64,000 nucleotides of DNA. Origin: Chitinimonas_A lacunae. Lineage in GTDB: Bacteria > Pseudomonadota > Gammaproteobacteria > Burkholderiales > Chitinimonadaceae. The notes under the pieces are model-generated. The model ran no database searches. It worked only from the letters and a program-made list of their open reading frames with translations, and was not told where the DNA came from. The DNA lies in contig NZ_JBHSBU010000001.1 of assembly GCF_042650885.1 (NCBI RefSeq), forward strand, positions 3,968,001 to 4,032,000, given 5' to 3'. The position numbers and the translations under genes were made by a program. Positions 18,363 through 27,318 of this stretch are shown in pieces (position 1 is the first letter of the stretch; every line of letters begins with the position of its first letter).

Positions 18363-18752
18363 TCAGGGCAGGGGAGCGCTGCGCAGGGCGCCCTCGACGG
18401 CGGCAAGCAGGCGGGCTGCATTGAACGGCTTGACCACGAAACCGTTGGCGCCATGCTCCAATGCGCTGCGGACATGCGACATGGTCGCTTCGCCGCTCAC
18501 CATGATCACCCGGGGCGGGTTGGCCATTCGGCGCAGGTTTTTCAGGACATCGAGCCCGCCCGTGCCGGGCAGGTTGATATCGAGCATCACGAAGTCGGGA
18601 CGACGCTCAAAGCAATCCTTGAGCCCCTGTTCACCGTTGGGGGCGGCGGCGACCAGCTCGTAGCCGGCATCCTTGAGAATTCCCTGGATCAACGAGCGCA
18701 GCAAGGCGTCGTCATCGATTACCACGAAGGTGTATTTTCCACCGATGGCCAT
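18363..18752 (-). CDS. Stand-alone CheY-like response regulator
   Basis: 129 residues, a single receiver domain with no output domain. Acidic pocket VIDDD, phospho-acceptor Asp in VMLDINLPG, Ser in VSGEA and the conserved Lys in FVVKPF are all present. The start is ATG 18752, eight bases after GGGAG; the longer frame to 18827 would overlap the mutL promoter region. It is divergent from mutL and upstream of the RCC1-protein gene, with about 245 bases between. No kinase is adjacent; the hybrid kinase at 25-27 kb and the truncated sensor at 1-650 are the only kinase candidates in the window. Confidence 0.88.
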   Translation of the reverse strand: MAIGGKYTFVVIDDDALLRSLIQGILKDAGYELVAAAPNGEQGLKDCFERRPDFVMLDINLPGTGGLDVLKNLRRMANPPRVIMVSGEATMSHVRSALEHGANGFVVKPFNAARLLAAVEGALRSAPLP

Positions 18753-18825
18753 GAATGGCACTCCCGCTTGGGGCTGGGAGGCGGCTGTTATACTTGGGTA
18801 CTCCCCTACCTGGTCCCGGCCCCGC

Positions 18826-20724
18826 ATGTTCCGAATTCGTCCGCTCCCAGATCATTTGATCAACCAGATCGCTGCCGGCGAGGTGGTGGAACGCCCCGCG
18901 TCGGCGCTGAAGGAATTGCTGGAAAACAGTCTGGATGCTGGTGCGGATTCACTAAGCGTAGACTTGGCCGAAGGGGGAAGCAAACTCATACGCCTGACCG
19001 ACAACGGCGAGGGCATCGCCCGCGATGAGCTGGCGCTGGCCCTGGCGCGCCATGCCACCAGCAAGATCGCCAGCCTCGAAGACCTGATGCGGGTGCGCTC
19101 GCTCGGGTTTCGCGGCGAAGGGCTGGCCAGTATCGCTTCGGTTTCCCTGCTGAGTCTGACCAGCCGCTTTGCCGGTGCCGACGGCGCCTGGCGGGTCGAG
19201 GCCGATAACGGCCGGGTCGGCGACCCCGAACCGGCCGCCTTGATGGCCGGCACGGTGGTCGAAGTACGCGATCTGTTCTTCAATGTGCCGGCCCGCCGGC
19301 GTTTTCTGAAGACCGCGTCCACCGAGTACGCCCACTGCGACGATGTGTTCAAGCGGGTGGCGCTGTCGCGGCCCGATCTGGCGCTGATGATGAGCCACAA
19401 CGGCAAGGCGCAATGGCGGCTCAAGCCCGAGACGCCGGCGGCGCGGGTGGCGGCGGTGCTTGGGGAGGAATTCGCCGCCTCGGCCCTGGCACTCGACGAG
19501 CGGGCCGGTATGTTGCGGGTGTGGGGCTTTGCCGGTTCGCCGACCCAGTCGCGCGCCAGCCGCGATGCCCAGTTCTGCTTCGTCAATGGCCGCTTTGTGC
19601 GCGACAAGGTGGTCGCCCATGCGGTGCGCGAAGCCTATCGCGATGTGCTCCATCTGGAGCGCCAGCCGCTCTATGTGCTGTTTGTCGAACTTGACCCCGA
19701 AACGGTCGATGTCAATGTCCACCCGACCAAGACCGAGGTGCGCTTTCGCGATTCGCAGACGGTGCACCGTTTCCTGTTCCATGCCCTGCACAAGGCCCTG
19801 GCCCAGACCCGAGCGGGTGCCCAGCAGGCCGGTGCCACGGGGGCCGAACCGACTGTCGAGCCGGTGGCAAGTCCCGTGTCATCGCGCCCTCCCATCGCCC
19901 CGCGCTACCAGCAGGGCAGCATTCCCTTCGGCCAGACCCAGAGCGGCGACGGCATGGCCTTCTACGCCAAGATGTTCGGCGAGCCGCCGGCAGCGCCTGC
20001 CTGGCGCGAGGAGTCGACTGCTTATCAGACACCGCGTTCCCCCGTTCCGGTCGAGTCGGTGAGCCAGACCGTGGACTTGGCCAGCACGGCCGGCCGCGAC
20101 GATGCCTTCGTCCGCCCGCCGCCTGCGCCCGACCCCGATGTGCCGCCGCTGGGATTTGCGCTGGGGCAGCTACATGGTGTCTATATCCTGGCCCAGGCCG
20201 AAGACGGGCTGATCGTGGTCGATATGCATGCCGCCCATGAACGGGTGGTGTACGAGCAACTCAAGCGGGCGCTCGATCTCGATCGCCTGCCGACCCAGCC
20301 CTTGTTGCTGCCGCTGAGTTTCACTGCCGATCGGCTCGATGTGGCGACCGTGGAGGAGCACGGCGACACCCTGTCACGGCTCGGTTTCGATCTGGCGGCG
20401 GTCGGTCCGACCCAGCTGGTGGTCCGGTCTGTCCCGCTGCTGCTCAAGGATGCCGATGCGATCGATCTGGCGCGCTCGGTACTCGCCGATGTGCGTGAAG
20501 TCGGGGCAAGCCGGGTGCTGACCGAGCGGCGCGACGAGCTGCTGGCCACCATGGCCTGTCATGGCGCGGTCCGGGCCAATCGGGCGCTGACGCTGCCTGA
20601 AATGAACGCGCTATTGCGCCAGATGGAGGCAACCGAGCGTTCGGGCCAGTGCAATCACGGTCGCCCGACCTGGTTCCGGCTCAGCATGAGCCAGCTCGAC
20701 AAGCTGTTTATGCGGGGCCAGTAG
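18826..20724 (+). CDS. mutL: DNA mismatch repair protein MutL
   Basis: 632 residues. The N-terminal GHKL ATPase is visible as IAAGEVVERPASALKELLENSLDAGA, LTDNGEGI and SLGFRGEGLASI. The C-terminal domain carries VDMHAAHERVVYE, which fits the endonuclease motif D-x-H-A-x2-E-x4-E, and ACHGAVRA and QCNHGRPT near the end. So this MutL probably nicks DNA itself, as in bacteria without MutH. A Pro/Ser-rich linker (about 325-430) joins the two halves. The start is ATG 18826; the longer open frame upstream overlaps the divergent CheY gene and is rejected. The stop overlaps the next start by one base. Confidence 0.95.
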   Translation: MFRIRPLPDHLINQIAAGEVVERPASALKELLENSLDAGADSLSVDLAEGGSKLIRLTDNGEGIARDELALALARHATSKIASLEDLMRVRSLGFRGEGLASIASVSLLSLTSRFAGADGAWRVEADNGRVGDPEPAALMAGTVVEVRDLFFNVPARRRFLKTASTEYAHCDDVFKRVALSRPDLALMMSHNGKAQWRLKPETPAARVAAVLGEEFAASALALDERAGMLRVWGFAGSPTQSRASRDAQFCFVNGRFVRDKVVAHAVREAYRDVLHLERQPLYVLFVELDPETVDVNVHPTKTEVRFRDSQTVHRFLFHALHKALAQTRAGAQQAGATGAEPTVEPVASPVSSRPPIAPRYQQGSIPFGQTQSGDGMAFYAKMFGEPPAAPAWREESTAYQTPRSPVPVESVSQTVDLASTAGRDDAFVRPPPAPDPDVPPLGFALGQLHGVYILAQAEDGLIVVDMHAAHERVVYEQLKRALDLDRLPTQPLLLPLSFTADRLDVATVEEHGDTLSRLGFDLAAVGPTQLVVRSVPLLLKDADAIDLARSVLADVREVGASRVLTERRDELLATMACHGAVRANRALTLPEMNALLRQMEATERSGQCNHGRPTWFRLSMSQLDKLFMRGQ

Positions 20725-21497
20725 TGGGGGCGGCACTGGCGGTCAAGCTGTTCGGCGCACCTTTACTGATCGGATTGGCAAGCCTGGCCGGCCGGCGCTG
20801 GGGACCGGCCCTGGCCGGGCTGGTCGGTGGTCTGCCGGTGATCGCCGGACCGATCGTGGCCGCCTTATGGCTTGAACGCGGCCAGCCGTTCGCCCAGGCG
20901 GCGGCGACCGCCTTGCCGGGCGGCTTATGGGCGGTGTCGGCCCATCTGTGCTGTTTCGGTCTGATCGGTCGGCGCGCCGGCTGGGCGGCCGGATTGTTGG
21001 TCGGCTGGTGTGCCTTTGCCGCCTGTGCCTGGGGACTCAGTCTCACTGGGCTCACCCGCGACCCGCGCAGCGCCGCCAGCGGCTTGCTGGCGCTCTGGCT
21101 GGCCAGCCGGCTGTTGCCGCAGCCGCGTGGGCCGGTACCTGTGCTGGGATTGCCCAGATTCGAACTGCTGGCCCGGATGGCTGCCGCACTCGGGCTGGTG
21201 CTGGGGCTGACGGCGCTGGCCGGTCGGCTCGGCCCGGCCCTCGCGGGTGTCTGGGCGGTATTTCCGGTCGCCGGCTCGGTGCTGCCGGCCTTTACCCTGG
21301 CCCGTGCCGGCAGCGAGGCCATGCTGGCGCAGCTACACGGCATGCTGGCGGGCCTGAGCGGGCTCGGCCTGTGTTTTCTGATTCTATCGGCCACCATGGA
21401 ACCGCTCGGCTGGTTCGCCTTTGTCCCGGCATTGATCGGGGCATTGGCGATGGGTGGCGGGCTGCTGTGGTGGCGGCAACGAGGCGCAAGACAATGA
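20724..21497 (+). CDS. Polytopic membrane protein between mutL and miaA
   Basis: 257 residues, almost entirely hydrophobic, with about eight membrane segments rich in Gly, Ala and Leu (for example [24 protein letters not shown], repeated in pattern at [23 protein letters not shown]). The two Gly-Pro-Ala-Leu-Ala-Gly segments suggest an internal duplication of a four-helix unit. The start is a GTG sharing one base with the mutL stop; the end overlaps the miaA ATG by four bases, so it is translationally tied to both. I do not recognise the family. It may be a small transporter; no catalytic motif is visible. Confidence 0.75.
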   Translation: MGAALAVKLFGAPLLIGLASLAGRRWGPALAGLVGGLPVIAGPIVAALWLERGQPFAQAAATALPGGLWAVSAHLCCFGLIGRRAGWAAGLLVGWCAFAACAWGLSLTGLTRDPRSAASGLLALWLASRLLPQPRGPVPVLGLPRFELLARMAAALGLVLGLTALAGRLGPALAGVWAVFPVAGSVLPAFTLARAGSEAMLAQLHGMLAGLSGLGLCFLILSATMEPLGWFAFVPALIGALAMGGGLLWWRQRGARQ

Positions 21498-22441
21498 ATG
21501 ATGCAGAGGTGGTGTTTCTGATGGGGCCAACGGCCAGCGGCAAGACCGCTGCCGCCGTGACCCTGGCCGAACGCCTGCCGGTGGAACTGGTGTCGGTCGA
21601 TTCGGCCCTGGTCTATCGCGATATGAACATCGGCACCGCCAAACCCGACGCCGCCACGCTGGCCCGGGCACCGCACCATCTGATCGATCTGGTCGATCCG
21701 ACCGACGCCTATTCGGCTGCCCGCTTTCGTGACGATGCGCTGGCGCTGATCGCGGAAATCCGCCGTCGAGGCCGGCTGCCCGTCCTGGTCGGCGGCACCA
21801 TGCTGTATTTCAACGCGCTCCAGTACGGCCTGCACGAACTGCCCGAAGCCGATCCGGCGGTCCGGGCCGAACTCGATGCCGACGCCGCCCGGCTGGGCTG
21901 GCCGGCCCTGCATGCACGGCTGGCCGAGCTGGACCCGGCGAGCGCGGCCCGGCTAGAACCCACTGATGCCCAGCGTGTCCAGCGCGCGCTGGAAGTCTGC
22001 CTGACCACAGGCCGGCCGATGTCGGCCTGGCTGGCCGAGCATCCACCGGCCGGCCTGCCCTATCGGCTGCTCAAGCTGGCGCTGCTGCCGAGCGAGCGGG
22101 CGGTGCTGCATGAGCGCATTGCCGTGCGTTTCCGGCAGATGTTGACAGACGGGCTGGTCGATGAGGTCGAAGCCTTGCGGCGCCACTATCTTGATCTCGA
22201 CCCGGCCTTGCCGTCGATGCGCTGTGTTGGCTACCGCCAGACCTGGCAGTATCTCGACGGCCATATCGATTACCGCCAATTGGCCGACCAGGGTGTGTTT
22301 GCCACCCGCCAACTGGCCAAGCGCCAGTTGACCTGGCTGCGCGGAATGGACGACGTCGAGCCGTTCGACTGTCTGCGCGCCGATCTGGCGGAGGCGGTCT
22401 ATGAGCGGCTTGCGCCCTGCTGCGAGCGGGCCGGGTTGTAG
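21494..22441 (+). CDS. miaA: tRNA dimethylallyltransferase
   Basis: 315 residues; adds the dimethylallyl group to A37 of tRNAs reading UNN codons. The P-loop [14 protein letters not shown] is at the N-terminus, followed by [18 protein letters not shown] (prenyl and tRNA binding), [21 protein letters not shown], and [12 protein letters not shown]. The start ATGA overlaps the preceding stop. The mutL-miaA linkage is common in proteobacteria, where hfq often follows miaA; here an S9 peptidase follows instead and no hfq is present in the window. Confidence 0.95.
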   Translation: MNDAEVVFLMGPTASGKTAAAVTLAERLPVELVSVDSALVYRDMNIGTAKPDAATLARAPHHLIDLVDPTDAYSAARFRDDALALIAEIRRRGRLPVLVGGTMLYFNALQYGLHELPEADPAVRAELDADAARLGWPALHARLAELDPASAARLEPTDAQRVQRALEVCLTTGRPMSAWLAEHPPAGLPYRLLKLALLPSERAVLHERIAVRFRQMLTDGLVDEVEALRRHYLDLDPALPSMRCVGYRQTWQYLDGHIDYRQLADQGVFATRQLAKRQLTWLRGMDDVEPFDCLRADLAEAVYERLAPCCERAGL

Positions 22442-22583
22442 GCAGAACGAGACAGTTTCTTTGTCCAAGTCTTGCCCCTTTGCCGTGCTTGCTGCGCGGC
22501 CGCCGGCCATTGCTTACTATCGGGCGTTTGGCCCGGCCGGGATTGGCCGGGCCGATTTGCGATAGACCAAGGTGGAGAATCCC

Positions 22584-24629
22584 ATGAAGCAAAGCGCGCT
22601 CACGCGTGTCACGCTGGCTGCCCTGCTGGCGCTGACGGCGCCGGTATCGGTCCTGGCAGCCGAGCCGGCCCCGGCCGTTTCGATCGAGGCATTGTTCAAG
22701 AAGGCGGCCTACGGCAGTGCAGTGTTGTCGCCCAATGGCAAGAAGCTGGCAGTGCTGGTCCCGCGCAATGACCGGCTGGCCCTGTCGGTGATCGATCTGG
22801 ACAAGAAACAAGGCAAGCTGGTCGCTTACAACGTCGATTGGGACGTGGTCAATCCGTTCTGGGTCAACAATGATCGGCTGGTATTCAGCATTTCCGACCG
22901 CAAGGTGGTGATGGCCGAAAACGCCGGCGGCGGCCTCTATGCCGTCAACGCCGACGGCACCCAGTTCCGCGAACTGGCCCAGACCGCCAAGCAGCAATTC
23001 GCCTCGGGCGCCCGCGTCTATCGGCATATGGGCCTGATCGGCGGCACCGATTTCGTTTCCGACGACATCCTGGTCAGCTACAACGAGCGTGACGGCGATC
23101 CCGATATGCCCGGTGCCGACGTCTACCGCCTCAATACCAAGACCGGCCGTAAAAACATCCTGACCTTCGACACCCCGGGCCGGGTCCACAACTGGGTGCT
23201 CGACCACAACCTGGTCGCCCGCTTCGCCGTGTCGATGCGCGCCGACAAGACCGCCGGCAAGATGAAGTACCACGTCTTCTACCGCGAAGACGCCAAGACG
23301 CCGTGGCGCCAGCTCCACGAGTTCTTCTGGGACGAGCCGGGCTTCTTCCCGGTCGGCATGGACTTCGACAACAAGACCACCTACATGGTCGGCCGGGGCG
23401 ACAAGGACAAGATGGCGCTCTACACCTGGGACTTCGACAAGAATCAGCCCAAGGAACTGGTGCTGGCCCACCCGGAAGTCGATATCGGTGAGTTCTTCGG
23501 TGGCGGTGATGCCGGCCTGATCTTCGACTACCACCGCAAGAAGATTGTTGGTCTGCGCGTGGAGGGTCTCAAGGACGAGGTCTACTACTTCGACGACGAC
23601 TACGCCAATCTGCAAGGCTCGCTCGACGCCCACTTCAAGACCACCTTCAACGGCCTGCAATGGCGCGGCGATACCGTGCTGGTCGCCTCGCGCTCGGAAA
23701 CCGACCCGGGCCGCTATTCGCTCTATCACACCAAGACCAAGCAGCTTGAACCGCTGTTCGAGGTCAAGCCCGAAATCGACCCGAGCAAGATGTCCTCGAC
23801 CCAGGTCATCAAGTACAAGGCGCGCGACGGGATGGAAATCCCGGCCTATCTGACCCTGCCCAAGGGTAAGGTCGCCAAGGATCTGCCGCTGGTGGCCTAT
23901 GTCCACGGTGGCCCGCATGCCCGTGACCAGTGGGGCTTCGACCCCAATGTGCAACTGCTGGCCTCGCGCGGCTATGCCGTGTTGCAGCCGCAGTTCCGTC
24001 TTTCCACCGGCTTTGGCTGGAAGCTGTTCCGCGCCGGCTGGAAACAGTGGGGCATGAGCATGCAGGACGATGTGACCGACGGCGTGATGGAGCTGGTCAA
24101 GCAAGGCACGGTCGATAAGAATCGCATCTGCATCATGGGCGCCAGCTACGGCGGTTACGCCACCATGTACGGTCTGATCAAGGACCCCGATCTGTACCAG
24201 TGCGGCGTCAACTTCGTCGGCGTGACCGATCCGAAGATGTTCTTCACCGTCACCTGGTCCGATGTGTCGGGCTCGATGTTCTCCAAATACGTGCTCAAGG
24301 CCACTCACGGCGATCCGGAAAAGGATCATGAGTACTTCAAGAAGGCCTCTGCCATCGAAAACGCCGACAAGATCAAGGCGCCGGTGCTGATGGCCTATGG
24401 CTCGGAAGACATCCGCGTGCCGATCATCCACGGCGAGAAGATGCGCGACCGCCTGCTCAAGCAGGGCAATAAGGTGCAGTGGATGGTGTTCGTCGGCGAA
24501 GGCCACGGCTGGGCCAAGGAAGAAAACAACATCATCTTCGGCCGCGCCGTCGAGCAGTTCATGGACAGCTATATCGGTGAAGGCAGCCGCAAGAAGTCGG
24601 CCGAGGCCAAAGTCGCCGAGAAGCAGTAA
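22584..24629 (+). CDS. Exported S9-family prolyl oligopeptidase-like peptidase
   Basis: 681 residues. A Sec leader (MKQSALTRVTLAALLALTAPVSVLAA) is followed by a beta-propeller-like N-domain (about 40-400) and an alpha/beta-hydrolase catalytic domain. Nucleophile Ser521 lies in MGASYGGYAT, the acid is probably the Asp in YGSEDIRVP and the His is in VGEGHGWAKEENN; HGGPHARDQW forms the oxyanion region. Acylaminoacyl-peptidase and dipeptidyl-peptidase activities occur in the family. The start is ATG 22584 with GGAGA eight bases before. The gene is followed by a strong terminator, so it is probably monocistronic. Confidence 0.88.
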   Translation: MKQSALTRVTLAALLALTAPVSVLAAEPAPAVSIEALFKKAAYGSAVLSPNGKKLAVLVPRNDRLALSVIDLDKKQGKLVAYNVDWDVVNPFWVNNDRLVFSISDRKVVMAENAGGGLYAVNADGTQFRELAQTAKQQFASGARVYRHMGLIGGTDFVSDDILVSYNERDGDPDMPGADVYRLNTKTGRKNILTFDTPGRVHNWVLDHNLVARFAVSMRADKTAGKMKYHVFYREDAKTPWRQLHEFFWDEPGFFPVGMDFDNKTTYMVGRGDKDKMALYTWDFDKNQPKELVLAHPEVDIGEFFGGGDAGLIFDYHRKKIVGLRVEGLKDEVYYFDDDYANLQGSLDAHFKTTFNGLQWRGDTVLVASRSETDPGRYSLYHTKTKQLEPLFEVKPEIDPSKMSSTQVIKYKARDGMEIPAYLTLPKGKVAKDLPLVAYVHGGPHARDQWGFDPNVQLLASRGYAVLQPQFRLSTGFGWKLFRAGWKQWGMSMQDDVTDGVMELVKQGTVDKNRICIMGASYGGYATMYGLIKDPDLYQCGVNFVGVTDPKMFFTVTWSDVSGSMFSKYVLKATHGDPEKDHEYFKKASAIENADKIKAPVLMAYGSEDIRVPIIHGEKMRDRLLKQGNKVQWMVFVGEGHGWAKEENNIIFGRAVEQFMDSYIGEGSRKKSAEAKVAEKQ

Positions 24630-24991
24630 GGCGGCCTGGTAGAACGGCTGCACTGGCCGCCGTCTACGCTGCCTCAATGAAAAGCGCCTCGTCTGACGAG
24701 GCGTTTTTTTATGGCAGTCGGCAAAACAGTCAGATCTTATTAATATTCTCTTTAAAGCTGGCTTTTCATCTTATGGGTACGGAGCGTATGTCCGCAGCGA
24801 GGCGGTGTGACGTGCCATTGCTTGAGTACTTGGCAAGAAAGGCAATGAAGGCAATTTTGGGTGTTGGAATCCAAGTCGGCCCATGCTAAGAGCTTGGACA
24901 GTTTGAACGCCAATTTGAAAGAAAATATAAATAGAGATTGGCGAATTGAAGCAGGGAGCCATCACGCCGACTCGTATCGACTGGCAGGGCT
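24630..24991. other. Intergenic region with terminator, otherwise empty
   Basis: This spacer lies between two convergent genes. It holds the S9-peptidase terminator and then AT-rich sequence including a block like those described in the findings (TTAATATTCTCTTTAAAGC near 24740). No convincing gene or structured RNA was seen. Confidence 0.55.
24685..24710 (+). terminator. Rho-independent terminator of the S9 peptidase gene
   Basis: A GC-rich stem CGCCTCG/CGAGGCG with a five-base loop (TCTGA) is followed by seven T. It starts 55 bases after the stop codon. Confidence 0.9.
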
Positions 24992-27139
24992 TCAGGTCTT
25001 GACCGTCATCCGCACCTGATGGAGCGCCCGCTCCAGGGCACCGGTCGAATAGGGCTTGGCCAGCACATGAAGGCCCGCTGCCTGGGCCTGTTCGAGTTCG
25101 GCGGCGTAGCCGGTCACCAGCAAGACGGGCAGATCGGGTTGTGCCTGTTGCAGCCTGAGTGCCAGACCGATGCCATTGAGCGTGCCCGGCATCATCACAT
25201 CGGACACGATCACATCCCACTGGCAGTCGAGCATGATCCGATACAGCGCACCATCGGCCGAGGCGGCGATATCGACGCTATAGCCCAGATGTTCGAGCAG
25301 GGTCTGGGTCGAGCGCGCCACATCGGCGTTGTCCTCGACCACCAGCACCCGGCCGGCCGACCCGACCGGACGCGGCGAGGCCGGGTTTTCGGTGGTGTTT
25401 TGCGCGGTTTCCTGGCTGGCGGGCAGGTACATGGTGACGCAGGTGCCGACATCCATTTCGCTGCTGATCGTCACCGCACCGCCCGACTGGATGCAAAAGC
25501 CGTAGACCTGGGCCAGCCCGAGCCCGGTGCCGTCGGCCTTGGTGGTGAAGAAAGGTTCGAATACCCGATCCATATCCTCGGGCGCGATGCCCTCGCCATC
25601 GTCGATCACATCGATGCGGACGAAGTCGCCCTGGAGTCCGGCCGGCTCGCCGCTGAGGGTGACATTGAGGGCGCGGACGGTCAGCTCGCCGCCTTGCGGC
25701 ATGGCCGCGCGGGCGTTGAGTGCCAGATTGAGCAGGGCCAGTTCGAGTTCCGAGCCGTCGACCCGGATATTGGCGACCTGCTCGGCCACATCGAGCGTCA
25801 GGTTGACATGGCTGCCGATCGAGGCTTGCAGCAGCACGCCGAAATCGTTCATCTGCCGGGCGAAATCGACCACCTCGGGCCGTAGCGGCTGACGGCGTGA
25901 GAAAGCCAACAACTGGCGGGTCAGCCGCTTGCCCGATTCGACGCCTCGCTCCATGGTTTCCAGCGTCTGCTCGCCACTGCCGGGTGGCAGCAGCCGGCGC
26001 AGCAGCAAGGTACTGGTCGAGAACACCAGCAACAGATTGTTGAAGCTGTGCGCCACCTCGCCCGTCAGCTGGCCCAGCGCTTCGAGCCGGCGTGACTGCT
26101 TGAGGGTGGTTTCCATCGATTCGCGTATCGTCACTTCCTCGCGCCAGCGCTGCCAGACCGCCGCCTCGCTTTTGAGCCGGCGCAGCGTGCGCAGCAGCAC
26201 AAACACCAGGCCGAACATCGGCAGCAACAGAAAGGCCGCCATCACCAGCAGGTCGCGATACCAGCCGGCCAGCGATTCACTTTCGGGGTAGCTCACGGCC
26301 ACATAGAGCGGATAGTTGCCGACCTGACGCAAGGCCAGATAGGTCTGGCCCTGCCTGCCGGGCAACAAGCGGCTGAACTGGGCCGGCTGGCGGGCGATCA
26401 ACTCGTGCAGGAGTTTCTGTTCCTCCGCCGGGGTAGGGGCCGAGCGGGCCAATACGGCGCCTTCGCCTTGCAATAGCGTCAGCCGCATGCCCGGATGGTT
26501 GGACACCAATTGCCGGTAGTAGTCGTTGAAGTAATCCGGTTCCATCGACACCATCACGATCCCGTCGAACACGCCGTCGGGCCGGTAGCGGGCCTGGTCG
26601 ATGCTGAAGAATGGAATCTTCCTGAGCTGACCCAGCATGATCGGGGTGATATAGAAATGCCGCTGCTGCTGCCGTAGTGCCTTGTAGTCGATCCGGTCGC
26701 GGATATGCAGATTGGCCGGCAAGGGATAGAGCTGACTTGCCGCCAGCGGGCGACCCTGGGCATCGACGGCGCTGATGCCGCGTACCTGCGGCAGGTCGCG
26801 TACATAGTCCTTGAGCTTGTTGTGCAGAATCGCTTCGTTGACCGGCAAACGGCTGTCGCGGTAGTCGTTGTCGAGCAGCTCCAGCACCCGCTCCAGCAGT
26901 TGGCGGTTGGTTTCGATGGTCTTGAGGGCGTGTTCCTGTGCCACCCTGAGCATCTGATCGGCCCGCTCCTGCGCGGTGGCGTGGGCCTTGCTGTGGCTGA
27001 GCAGCATCAGCAGCAGAAACAGCAGCACAGGCAACACGATGGCCAGCACCGTCACCCAGACCAGAATGCGCTGAGCGCGCGCCAGATCGGGAATGGCAGG
27101 CAGAACGGGCACGATGGGGTTGGCGCCGGCATTGGGCAA
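24992..27139 (-). CDS. Hybrid sensor histidine kinase with C-terminal receiver domain
   Basis: About 715 residues. First membrane segment (about 25-50), a periplasmic Cache-like sensor domain (about 55-300), second segment (about 305-330), an HWE/NtrB-like dimerisation domain with the phospho-acceptor His in GEVAHSFNNLLLVFS, an ATPase domain (LNLALNARAAMP, DDGEGIAPEDM, GTGLGLAQVYG) and a receiver with phospho-acceptor Asp in VIVSDVMMPG and Lys in LAKPY. The usual HDFNN box reads HSFNN here. The frame is open to 27232 (TTG), but TTG 27139, nine bases after AAGGA, begins just before the first membrane segment and is my choice. No ATG lies near, so the start is uncertain. Confidence 0.83.
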   Translation of the reverse strand: MPNAGANPIVPVLPAIPDLARAQRILVWVTVLAIVLPVLLFLLLMLLSHSKAHATAQERADQMLRVAQEHALKTIETNRQLLERVLELLDNDYRDSRLPVNEAILHNKLKDYVRDLPQVRGISAVDAQGRPLAASQLYPLPANLHIRDRIDYKALRQQQRHFYITPIMLGQLRKIPFFSIDQARYRPDGVFDGIVMVSMEPDYFNDYYRQLVSNHPGMRLTLLQGEGAVLARSAPTPAEEQKLLHELIARQPAQFSRLLPGRQGQTYLALRQVGNYPLYVAVSYPESESLAGWYRDLLVMAAFLLLPMFGLVFVLLRTLRRLKSEAAVWQRWREEVTIRESMETTLKQSRRLEALGQLTGEVAHSFNNLLLVFSTSTLLLRRLLPPGSGEQTLETMERGVESGKRLTRQLLAFSRRQPLRPEVVDFARQMNDFGVLLQASIGSHVNLTLDVAEQVANIRVDGSELELALLNLALNARAAMPQGGELTVRALNVTLSGEPAGLQGDFVRIDVIDDGEGIAPEDMDRVFEPFFTTKADGTGLGLAQVYGFCIQSGGAVTISSEMDVGTCVTMYLPASQETAQNTTENPASPRPVGSAGRVLVVEDNADVARSTQTLLEHLGYSVDIAASADGALYRIMLDCQWDVIVSDVMMPGTLNGIGLALRLQQAQPDLPVLLVTGYAAELEQAQAAGLHVLAKPYSTGALERALHQVRMTVKT

Positions 27140-27265
27140 GTCGACGGTTCCTTTTTGAAGGCTGGAGTGCGGCGGGCTGATGCGGGCTCCGCTGCCTTTA
27201 TCCTGCTGTGGCCGCAAAAATTCAAGGGCCAAAAGCCTGAGCTGCCAAATTGGAAAATAATATGA

Positions 27266-27295
27266 AAATGCCGCGCTATATATGGCGCGGCATTT
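27266..27295 (-). terminator. Terminator of the PPi-phosphofructokinase operon
   Basis: An 11-base inverted repeat, AAATGCCGCGC and GCGCGGCATTT, is separated by eight bases. On the minus strand the stem is followed by a T-rich run. It lies 24 bases past the phosphofructokinase stop. Confidence 0.8.
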
Positions 27296-27318
27296 AAACG
27301 TTTTTACACTATTTTTGT

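Noticed and set aside
22071..24677. 868-codon open frame on the minus strand opposite the S9 peptidase and miaA
   Set aside because: Typical antisense shadow in GC-rich DNA: no signature, His/Gln/Gly-rich composition, and both plus-strand genes have strong family motifs.
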